Shown here piece by piece: positions 40,801 to 51,950 of a stretch of DNA of 64,000 nt; within the stretch, counting starts at the first letter, position 1, and each line of letters begins with the position of its first letter. The notes beneath the pieces were generated by a model. It worked only from the letters and a program-made list of their open reading frames with translations. It was not told where the DNA came from and made no database searches. Origin of the DNA: Tetradesmus obliquus (lineage: Eukaryota; Chlorophyta; Chlorophyceae; Sphaeropleales; Scenedesmaceae); the NCBI GenBank assembly GCA_030272155.1, contig CP126192.1, positions 4,312,501 to 4,376,500 on the forward strand. Direction: 5' to 3'. Both the position numbers and the translations under genes were made by a program.

Positions 40801-43800
40801 AGCCGCTGGGCTGAACACCGCCATGAGCAGGCTGTCAGCGCAGCTTGCTGCTGGTGTGGTGCGCCCGCTGCCCAGCGCCGTGCATGATCTTGGCAGCGTT
40901 GCAGCAGCGCTGCGCCAGATGAGCCAGGCGCGTCACGTGGGCAAGGTGGTGGTGAGGCGGCCGCCAGCAGCAGTGCCTCATTTTCAGCAGTATACAGCAG
41001 GCGCAGTGGCAGTGATTGGAGGCACAGGCACGCTTGGCTGCCTGATGGTGTCTTGGCTAGCAGAGCAAGGTGTTCGCAGCATCCCAATTATCAGCAGGAC
41101 AGGCAGGCTGAGCCCAGCCCTTGCGCAGCTGCTGCAGAGCAGCTCATCTGCTGTGCAGCAGGCGCTTGTGCATGTTGTGGCGTGTGATGCTGCTTGCGCT
41201 GCTGACGTGGAGGTGCTGCAGCAGCTGCTGTCAGGGCCGCTGCCGCTGCTGGGCGTGCTGCATGCTGGAGGGCTGTTGGCTGATGCCACCTTCAACAAGC
41301 AGACACTAGCCGGAGTGCGCCAGGTGAGCTGAGGCAGCTGACTCGTTTAAACGCTGGCCGACGGGGTGAGAGAGGTGACACAGCAACCTGGGTTTGACTG
41401 GCTGGTTGAAAAACTACAGCACGAGCTGGCTTCAGGTAGTCATACGAAGGCTTGAAATACACCATGCATGCTGCCATCTTGAAGCGCTCTAAAGAACTGT
41501 GTTGTTGCTGCGATCACTGCTGCTTGCAGGTGTCTGCGCCCAAGAACAGCGCTGCAGGTGCATTGCAGCACATGCTGCAGTGCCAGCCAGTCAGCCACCA
41601 GGTGCTGTTCAGCAGCGTTGCCAGCCTGCTGGGGTCACCAGGTCAGGCCAACTACGCAGCAGCCAATGCAGGCTTAGATGGCCTAGCAGCGCAGCTGGCA
41701 GCAAGCGGCCTGCCTGCAGTGTCTGTGCAGTGGGGTGCGTGGGCTGGCGGCGGCATGGCTGCTGCTGACGCGCAGACTGCCGCGCGTGTTGAGCGCATGG
41801 GCATGAGTTTGATTAGTCCAGCAGCAGGGCTGGCAGCTCTTGAGGGCGTTTTGGGTCAGCTGGGTGGGTTGGCTCCAGCGGCGCCGGGTTGCACAGCAGC
41901 AGCTGGCAGCCGGGCAGTTGTGGCTGCTGCTCCGTTTGCGTGGGGCAGGTTCCTGCAGCGCTTTGGTGGGCAGGTGCCGCGCCTGTTTGCTGAGCTGGCG
42001 GATGAGGTGGCTGCGACTGGGCGCCCAGCAGCAGGTGAGCCACAGTTTCCCACCTGAGCTTCCCACCTTAGCTGTTGAGCTGTTGTTGCGTAGCATATTG
42101 CTTCACCCCGAGGAACGCTACAATCAACATTCTAAGGTAGCGCAGTCTGCAGGACATGTGCCGGAGTTCCTTACACTGTTAGCTAGTGAGCATTTATGCA
42201 AGGCAAAGCTTGGTGGTCACTCTCCTTTTCTGGTCTCGGACCATGTGTTCAACCTGTTGTGGCTCATACCATCTAAGATGGTGCCAGGACCCACATGTAA
42301 CTATCCTCTCTCAAAGCTTGAATGCGCGTGCTCAACACGCATGCCCTGCATCTGACTGCTGCAGGCGCACCAGCTGCTGCTGCACAGGGCCGTGCCCGCA
42401 TCAGCCGCGCCGGCATCGCCAGCATGGTGCATGAGGCGGTGGCAGCGGTTTTGGGCCCCGATGTAAACCCTGATGAGCCGCTGATGGCCTCAGGCCTGGA
42501 CTCTCTGGGGGCGGTGGAGCTGCGCAATGCGCTGCAGGCGCAGATCGGCAGCGAGCTGCCTGCCACGCTGCTGTTTGATTACCCTTCCATCAACGCAGTG
42601 ACAGGCTTCCTGGCAGACCAGGTGGGGCGACTTTGTTTAATGATGCTGTAACCAATTCAGCTGTTTGCTTTAAATGGCAGGCAGGCTTACAAGCGATAAC
42701 GCGCTTCCTGGGCAGGACCAGGTGAGGCCTAAGCAGCTGCAGCACCTGCTTCCTGGGCGGGACCAGGTGAGGCCTAAGCAGCTGCAGCACCTGCTTCCTG
42801 GGCGGGACCAGGTGAGGCCTAAGCAGCTGCAGCACCTGCTTCCTGGGCAGGACCAGGTGAGGCCTAAGCAGCTGCAGCACCTGCTTCCTGGGCGGGACCA
42901 GGTGAGGCCTAAGCAGCTGCAGCACCTGCTACCAATCACAATGTAAAGCAGGCACACAACAAGCGCCACCCTGCCCAAACAAGGCCAGCAGGTCGAGCTG
43001 CTCTGGCTGGTATGCTTGTTGTTGACTGTGGCGTGTGCTGGCATGTTGCAGGTGGCTGCGCCAACAGCAGAGGAGGCAGCACCGGCAGCACCAGCAGCAG
43101 CACTGCAGCTTGGTGCTGCAGCTGCTGCAAGACCACTCATCGCTGTGACTGGATCTGCAGTGTCAGCACCAGCTGCTGCCTTCAGTGACAGCCAGACAGC
43201 AGTGGATGCCATTACAGCAATCCCCCTGCAGCGCTGGGACTGGGAGGCACTCAGCAGCAGTGCAGCAGGCTCTGGCAGCCAGCTTCCAGCTCGGTTTGGC
43301 GGGTGGCTGTCAGGCGTTGACATGTTTGATGCTGCTGCCTTTGGTGTCAGTGGCGTGGAGGCAATGCTGATGGATGTGCAGCAGCGGCTGCTGCTGGAGC
43401 TGTCACTGACAGCACTCTCTGGTGCCTCGGCAGCGGCTGCAGCAGTAACTGGAGAGGCTGCACTGCACAGCATCAACAGCAGCATCGTGGCGGGCGACCA
43501 GCACGGCTGCATTGCCGTTGGGATTGCATCGGCGGAGTACAACAACTACCTGCTGCAGAGGACTGGGGCTGCCACTAGCGCATACTCTGCAACAGGTGAC
43601 TGGACATTTGAGTGCCATGATGGGCTAGCTTAAATCACACCTGTGCATTGTCTGCTTGCACAGGATGCTGTGACAACGGCATTGTGTCCCATCATTAGGC
43701 AGCATGCTCCAAGACCCATCAATATCTGCTCAGCATGCTGTAACATATGCTCACGTTGTTGCTGCACCTTGCTCCTGCACCTGCTGCCACAGGTGGTGCA

Positions 43801-46800
43801 TTGAGTGTGGCATCTGGCAGGCTGGCTTACACCTACGGCATGCGCGGTGCAGCCCTGTCAGTGGACACTGCATGCAGCAGCTCCCTGGTTGCCTCTCACT
43901 TTGTGGTGAGCCAGCTGGCAGCAGGTGTGTCAGCAGCAGGCATTGCAGCAGGCGTTGGCATCCTGCTTTCACCCAGCCCCACGGCTATGTTCCAGAAGGC
44001 AGGCATGCTGGCACCTGATGGCCGCTGCAAGACACTTGATGCGTCAGCAGATGGATACGTACGGTCAGAGTCAGCAGGCGTGATGATCCTTCAGAGCTTT
44101 GCAGCAAGCAGCAGCAGCAGCAGCAGCCAGGCCTTCCTGGCACTCATGGCTGGCTCTGCAGTGAACCAGGACGGTCGCAGCAGCAGCTTGACCGCGCCAA
44201 ACGGCCCAGCACAGCAGGAGGTGCTACGCGCAGCGCTGACAGACGCGGGGCTGGTGCCTGGCAGCGTGACTGGGCTGCAGATGCATGGCACTGGGACGCC
44301 TCTTGGTGAGCTGCTGCCTCTGGTGTTTGAAGATGTTAAAGGAGTCACTTGGAAGTACAAAAGCACTTTGTTGAATGTTGTAGCCACCAGACGACATCAC
44401 AGGCAGGAACATGCTGCATGGTGACAACATAAGACATGCCTGCAGCTACCTCTTTGTTTACTGAATGCCTGAAAACGACCTTGATTCCCAGTTGCGCCTC
44501 ACTGCATATGCCTGCTGCAGGTGACCCCATTGAGATCGGCGCAGCATCCGCAGTGCTATCAGCAGTTGGCCAGCAGCCAGGCCGGCAGCAGCCGCTGCTC
44601 GCCACTGCCAGCAAGTCCTGGATAGGGCACAGCGAGGCAGCAGCAGGAGTCATGGGCATCGCTCACACCCTAGGCGGGCTTGGCAACAGGCTTGGTCAGG
44701 CAGTGCTGCACCTGCAGCGCACCAACCCATACCTTGAGGCAGCGCTCAGGCCTGGAGGGCTGAGCGATGTGTGGTGCCTGCCAAGGCAGGCAGCTGGGCT
44801 GCCACTGGCAACAAGCAGCAGCAGCAGCAGCAGCAGCTTGGGCGAGTGCCACGTCAGCGGTGTGAGCAGCTTTGCCTTCCAAGGCACCAATGCACACCTG
44901 CTGCTGGCAGCAGCGCCAGTACCAGCCACAGCAGCAGCAGCTAGTGCAAACGCGATTGAGCTGCCTTGGCAGCATGCGCGCATGTGGCCGCTGCCGCCAG
45001 CCCACCTGATGATCAGGAGCGCCAGCAGCAGCAGCAGGGGCCAAGCAGTGCTGCAATGCCAGCTGTCCTCACCAGCACTCAGCTTCCTTAGAGAGCACAG
45101 GGTGCTGCAGCAGGCCCTGGCACCCACAGCAGCATTCCTAGAGATGGCAGCAGCAGCAGCCAGCATGCTGCTGCCACCCCGCACCAGCTGCTGCCTGCGG
45201 GGAGTGGTGCTGGCAGCTCCTCTGAGGGTGGATGAGGATGCAAGCATTACTGTGACTGTGGCTCTAACTACAGGGGCACTTGAGGTCCGCTCCATCAGCA
45301 GCAGCAGAGGCAGCAGGCAGCCGAGGATCCACATGATGACCAGCATCAAGGCAGTGGCCAGCCCAGAAGCTGCACCACAGCAGCAGCAGCAGCAGAGTGT
45401 AGGCGCTGCCTCCCTGCTGCAGCAGCTGCTTGCTGAGCAGCACCAAGAGCTGCTTGCAGGCGCAGCTGCAGCAGCACCGTACATGGCGGCTGCAGCGCTG
45501 AACCACAGCAGCAGCTGCCAGGGTTTGCTGGATGGCCCCAGTCAGGGCTTCATCCTGCACCCCGCCTTACTGGAGGCAGCGCTGCAAACGCAGGCACTGG
45601 CACCTGTACCTGAGCAGCTAGCAGCAGCAGAAGGTGCCATGGGGATGTGGGTGCCAGCAGCAATAGCAGGCTTCCTGGTTGACGCAGCAGCAGCTGGCAC
45701 ACAGCAACTGATCATCACTGCGAGCCCAGAGCAGTTGGGGAGCAGCAGCAGCAGTAGCAGCACCATGCAGCTATGCACAGACGCAGGTGTTCCAGTTGGC
45801 TGCATCGCCCGAGCAGAGTTCCGGCCACTGCAGGGCGGCGAGGCAGCTGCACAGCTTGCTGCCGCAGGTGCATTAGCAGCACTTGCACCATCAGCAGCAG
45901 CAGCAGCAGGGGAGGTGGCGAGGCCAGCAATGTCGGATGACCAGCTGGCACTGCTGGTGCAGAGCACTGTTGAAGGTGTGCTGGGCCAGGCTGTGGGCAG
46001 TGAGGAGCCGCTGATGGCTGCTGGGCTGGACTCCCTCGGGGCGACAGAGGTGAGCAAATATGATGATAAAGGAACTTAGTGCAGTAGGCAGCAGGAGAAG
46101 TGCACTATTTAAGCTATGTTTATGCTGTTTGCTAGCTCTGCATGCTGCACTAACCTGGAAATGCAAAGCGCAGCATCTCCTAGTGACATAGGATTGATGT
46201 AACTTCCTGCTTGCCGGCCGCCTTATTGAATCCTGCTGCTGTGTGTGTTTTTACCTGCAGGTGCGCAACAGCCTGGAGCACTCGCTGCTATGCTACAAAG
46301 TGCCAATGACGTACGCTGACCTGCTTTGCTGCCTCTGGCTGCTGCTGTTGTGTGTGTTTTTCTACGCGTGTAGGTGCGCAACAGCCTGCAGGACTCGCTT
46401 GGCATTGAGCTTCCAGCCACGCTGGTCTTTGACGCACCCACCACCAGCGCCATCAGCAGGTTCATACTGCAGCGGCTGCAGCCGGCAGCAGCAGCAGCAG
46501 CGGGCGCCTCTGCCGCAGCACGCCTGCGGGCACTGCGCGCTGCACCCGGCGCAGCGGCGGCGCAAGCCCTCCTAGTGATGGGTGCTTCAGCCCCGCGCTG
46601 GACGCTTGCGGATTACGCAGCTGGTGGTGACGGCGTGACAGCTGTGCCACACTGGCGCTGGGATAAGGAGGGCCACAGGACTACTGCAGCAGCAGCAGCC
46701 GAAGTGCTGCCGCGCTTTGGCGTGTTCCTACCTCACGTTGACCAATTTGACTGCGCAGCATTTGGCGTCACCCCGCTTGAGGCCTCTACTATGGACCCCC

Positions 46801-49800
46801 AGCAGCGGCTGCTGCTGCACGCATCAGCAGAAGCAGTACCTTCAGCAGCACTCGCCACCGGCAGCGGCAGCCTCACCAGTGTGTTTGTGGGCATTGGCAG
46901 CAATGACTATGAAGTTCTTGCAAACCATGCTGGCGTTTCCGTCAGCGCTTTCAGCTTCACGGCTGCTTCTGCAGCAGTAGCATCAGGCAGGCTGGCATAT
47001 GTGATGGGCTTCAATGGGCCGTCTGCCAGTGTTGATACTGCCTGCTCAGCATCAATGGTGGCGCTGCACATGGCTGTGGGCAGCTTGAGGGACGGCAGCA
47101 GCACGTCAGCGCTGGTGGCGGGCGTGCTGCTGTGCCTGGTGCCGCAGTCGACGCTGATGGTGCAGCGCGCGGGGATGCTGGCGCCTGATGGCCGCTGCAA
47201 GGTGGGTTTGGCCTGAAACAATACCTTGACTGTTTGCTTTGCCGCTTGAATGCTGTCTTGGAGACACTGCTGCAGCACCTTACCAGCAGTCCATAATGAG
47301 TGCCTGATAATAATTGCTACACTTGCACAACAACCAGCGTTCGCACAACAATGTTGCCTTCAATCTCGTGCATTTGTTTGTGTTGCCTTGCTGCAGGTTC
47401 TGGATGCCACGGCAGATGGCTACGTGCGTGGCGAAGCCTGCCGCGCCATGTGGATCGAGTCAGCTGACGATGCCAGCGCGGCCAGGCCTGACCCCAGCAC
47501 CAGCAAGCAGCCGCTGGCGCTGATCGCATGCAGCTCTGTCAACACCAACGGCAGGGCCAGCAGCCTCACTGCGCCGCATGGGCCGTCGCAGCAGGAGCTC
47601 ATTGCTGTTGCGCTGGCGGCAGGCGGCTTGGCAGCACAGGATGTGACCGGCATCGTGCTGCATGCCAACGGCACCAGCCTGGGTGAGTGCTGCAGCCGGC
47701 CTGCTCTCATTGCTACAGCTGCACGAACTTCTGTTGCATGTGTTCGTCGCATGTGAGTCTGGTGCAGCCATGACTGGTGCTGGATGTAGCAACCGCTGTG
47801 TATTGCTGATCCTTGGGCGCCTGTCTGTTGCTGCTGCAGGTGATCCAATTGAGGTTGGGGCAGTTGTGTCAGCCTACGAGGTCGGCCCACTTGCGCCAGA
47901 CACCACCAGCAGCAGCAGCAGCAGGGACGCCCCCTTCCTGTTCTCCACAATCAAGGGCTATGCCGGCCACTCTGAGGCAGGCGCAGGCACAGTGGGCGTG
48001 CTGGAGGCAGTGGCAATCATGCAGCAGCAGGCGCTTGCACCTGTGCTGCATGTGCGCGAGCTCAATGCATATGTGGCGCAGCCGCTGGAGGGCAGGGCGG
48101 CGCTGATCAACCGCAGCGCTGGCCTGGCGCCTGTCTCGCACTGGCAGCACAGTGAGGGGCTGGTGGCGCTTGGTGTCAGCTCCTTTGGCGCTCAGGTGTG
48201 TAAAACATGCGGCAGTGCAACGTGGAGCTGTTGAAGTGATGATAACAGATACAGGGTGGATGCTGTTGAAGGGGTGGTAGGTGAAGAGCTGGTGCAGCTG
48301 TGAATCGTGCTGTCACTTCCATCTAGTTGCCTGTACAAGCAGCTACAACAGCCATGCAGGAAACAACCTGCCCCACACCCAAAAGGCCTAGATTCCACAC
48401 TCACCACCACCCGCTACTGCTGTCATCACTGCAGGGCACAAATGCGCACGCCATCATCGGCCACCGCCACAGCTGGACGCTGACGTCAGCACCCATCCCG
48501 GAGTCCACTTCAGCCGCCAGCCTCTCCGCAGTGGCCAGCCCAGCAGCACTCGAAAAGGCACGCTTCTGGGTGGCCCCAAGCTACCAGCAGCTGATCAGCA
48601 GAGCCCTCATCACACGCAGCCGCAGGGCAGCAGGTGGCATCAAAATTGCATTCGAGGCTCGCTTTGATGCTCCAGGTTTGGCTTACCTCTGGTCATATGT
48701 CAGTACGCCTGTCGAGCCGGGGCAGACAGTGCAGCCGTTCCTGTCGAACAGCGTGCTGCTGTCGGCTGCGGCGTCAGCTGCAAGCTTGGTGGTGAATGCA
48801 AGCAGCGCCGGCGGCAGTTCGCTGCTGCTGAGCAATGCAGTGCTGGCGCCACCACACATGCTGCCGCTGCATGTGGGGCAGCCTGGAGTGCGCATGCCAG
48901 CGCTGCTGATTGCCCTCAATGCAAGCAATGGCAGCTGCATCATAGAGATCGATGGGCAGCGTCAGCTGCAGTGCACATTTGCAGCAGCAGGCCCTCCTGC
49001 AGTCCAACAGAGCAGCAGCAGCAGCAGTGCAGCTGACGAGGGTGCTGCTGCAGCAGCGCTGACCATGAGGCTGCAGCAGCTGTTCAGTGCCGAGCTGCAG
49101 CCAGCAGCAGCAAAGGCAGCAGCAGCCAGCAGCCTTGTGCCTGCTGCGCTCTTAGAGGCGCAGCACAGGCAGCTACCGCAGACAGCACTGGCAGCTCTTG
49201 GGCCAGACCCAAGCAGCAACTTGAGCAGTGGCAGTGGGGTGGATATGAGTGGCTATGTGCTGCATCCAGGCACACTGGAAAGCTGCCTGCAGGCTGGCAT
49301 GCTTGCAGAGCGGGATGCATCCGCGCTGTGGCTGTCTGCTGTACAGAGCCTGACTGTGCCGCTTGCTGCAGCATCAGCAGGGGCTAGCAGAGATGCAGGC
49401 GACAGCTGGGTGGCAGCAGACTTCACGCATGCATCAGATGGCAGCACTTGCCACATCCGCAGCCTCAGCTTGATCAGCAGCATGGGTGGCAGCATCAGCG
49501 TGCGCGGCGCAGTGCTTGCGGCAGACGCTGTCGCGGCAGCAGAAGCAGCAGCAGCAGCATCTCAGCCTGCACTGGCGGCTGGCACGCCAGCAGCGCAGGA
49601 GGCTGCGGCGGCTGCGGCTGCGTCTACTGCTGTTGCTGCTGTGAGCAACCCGCTGATGCAGCTGGATGAGGCTGAGCGGGGCCTGTTCCTGCAGGCGCAG
49701 ATCATGTCAGAGGTGAGAAGGACGCCAGCAGTGCATCCAAGCAGCTGCCAGCCCCTCAGCGCCTGCAAACTCCCCTGCCTGCTTCTTTGCCTTAGTATTT

Positions 49801-51918
49801 GGTGCGTACTGCAGATGCCTAGTTGTACTCATCACACCCTCAGCCAGCTCGAAAAAGAACTTCCCTCACCTGTGCATCCCACGCACTGCCTGACTGCCTG
49901 TGTGCCTCAACACCTTCTCAGCCCACATTGAATCATGGTTCCTCACATTTGTGGGCTGTGCGTTGCCTGCAGGTGCGCGGCATGCTGGGCCATGCTGTGG
50001 GCCCTGATGAGCCGCTGATGGCCTCAGGCCTGGACTCACGCGCTGCCATGGAGCTGCGCGCCACACTGGCTGATGAGCTGGGCATCAGCCTGCCTGTCAC
50101 GCTGCTGTACGATGCACAGGTGGGGGCCCGGAGTTGAAGCGTGGTAGTTATATCATACATGTAACGGCAGACAGTTGCAAGTGCTTTGATGTTGCTGCTC
50201 AGGCAGCCTGCCTGAGGGTGCTGCCGCTTGCACATTAGCTGGCTGCATTTGCTGCTATCTCCGTGGTTGCTGCTTCTAAGTGTGACAATTCCCTGTTGCT
50301 TTGTGTCACTTGTCCCTGCAGACCATCAACCAGCTGGTGGACTTCATCAACGAGCAGATCACCGCCACAGCAGCAGGCCCAGCAGCAGCTGCAGCTAGTG
50401 AGGAAGAGGAGGAAGAAGAGGAAGGAGCTGCCGCCGCCCGCCAGCGCCGCGCGCAGGCGGCAGCAGCAGCAGCAGCAGCGGAGGCTGACAAGCCATCTGA
50501 GCTGCTGAAGCTGCTGCGGGGCCCTCCAGTGCCCAAGCCGCTGTTCCTGGCTGCGCCGGGTGTGGCGAATGCGCAGAGCGCCTACTTCGCGTTCAGCCAG
50601 TTCCTGGCGTGGAGCGACCAGCCCATCTACGTGCTGGAGAAGGACAATGATTTGAACATCTACGATCTGGCACGCCAGAATGCACGCGACATTCTCAAGG
50701 TGGGTCTGTGGGGCAGCACCGACTGTGCAACATGTCGTTGGGGAGCGCTGGCAAGAGCCCTGAAGTTGCAACAGCCACGTGTATACATATGTGCACTCAC
50801 TGCACAGATGTGAGCAGTGCCGCAGGCACCACCGACACTGCATCCTGCCGTGTTCTTGTGCCGCCGCAGGTCCAGGCTGAGGGCCCGTACCTGCTGGGTG
50901 GCCACAGCTATGGTGGGCTGGTGGCCATGGAGGTGGCTGCTGTGCTGGAGGCCTGGGGCCACGACGTGGGCCTGGTCATCATCATGGACACCCCACGCCC
51001 AGAGCAGGTGCGTAGCTGGGTTGTACTGATCTTGTAGTTCAGCAGTCAAGCAAGGTGCACTGCACATGGTAAGTCCCGCCACAAAGGGGTCTCCCTGCAA
51101 CTAGATCTATGTGCTGAAACTGGGTTGCTTGACTACCGCCAGATGCTTTGTTTCATGTTTGTTGTCTCCTGTCTGCCTGCTGTGTTGTTGCGTGCACCCG
51201 CAGGTGCGCACCATGCAGCCGTCTGCGGAGGGCGCCACTGAGGCGGACTGCCTAGAGCTGATGGAGATGATCCTGGGGGCGCTGGGCCGCGACGCCATCG
51301 GGCTGGGGGCGGGCATGGCACACCCGCGAGACAGCGACGAGTGGAAGGCCATGAGCCTGCAGCAGAAGTGGGTGCTTTGGCGGGCACGGCATTGGGCATG
51401 AACAGACTGTGGCGTTGTATCGGCTCCACCCTGTTGCACAGCTGTGTTCTCTGCTGAGTTGAATTGAAGTGCTGCAGCCGCAACCCCACCACTGCTGTAA
51501 TGATACGCTAGAAGCAATTGCATTCAAGCATGGAATAACATACATGACTGTTGTTCACTCCGCATGCCTGCAGGTATGAGTTCTTTGCGCCCATCTGGCG
51601 TGTGATGCGTGACGACAACATGCCCGTGGCTGAGGTGGCCCGCCAGGTGGAGGCTGTGGCGCTGGCAGTGAAGCAGGGCAGCAGCATCAGCGACATGCGC
51701 CACCACACGCTTACGGGGCGGGTGCGCGGAGCACAGGTGCGGCGCAGCTGGAAGTGTCTGGCCAGTGGCAGCACTTGGCTATTTGTCGTGCACTTCAGGT
51801 TCCTGCTGCCTGCATCCCTGTACATGACAGGCGCTGCTGTTGCGTCAGAGTCAACACCAAGCACATCAACAGCAAATACTGCCCATGAGAGGGCCTGCAC
51901 TGGCGTGAACATGCCATG

Positions 51919-51950
<32 letters not shown>

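Noticed and set aside
42590..42946. A repeat-protein gene or CRISPR-like array at the 45-bp repeats
   Set aside because: Units are directly adjacent without spacers, open frames exist on both strands only because 45 is a multiple of three, and the array lies inside a PKS intron.
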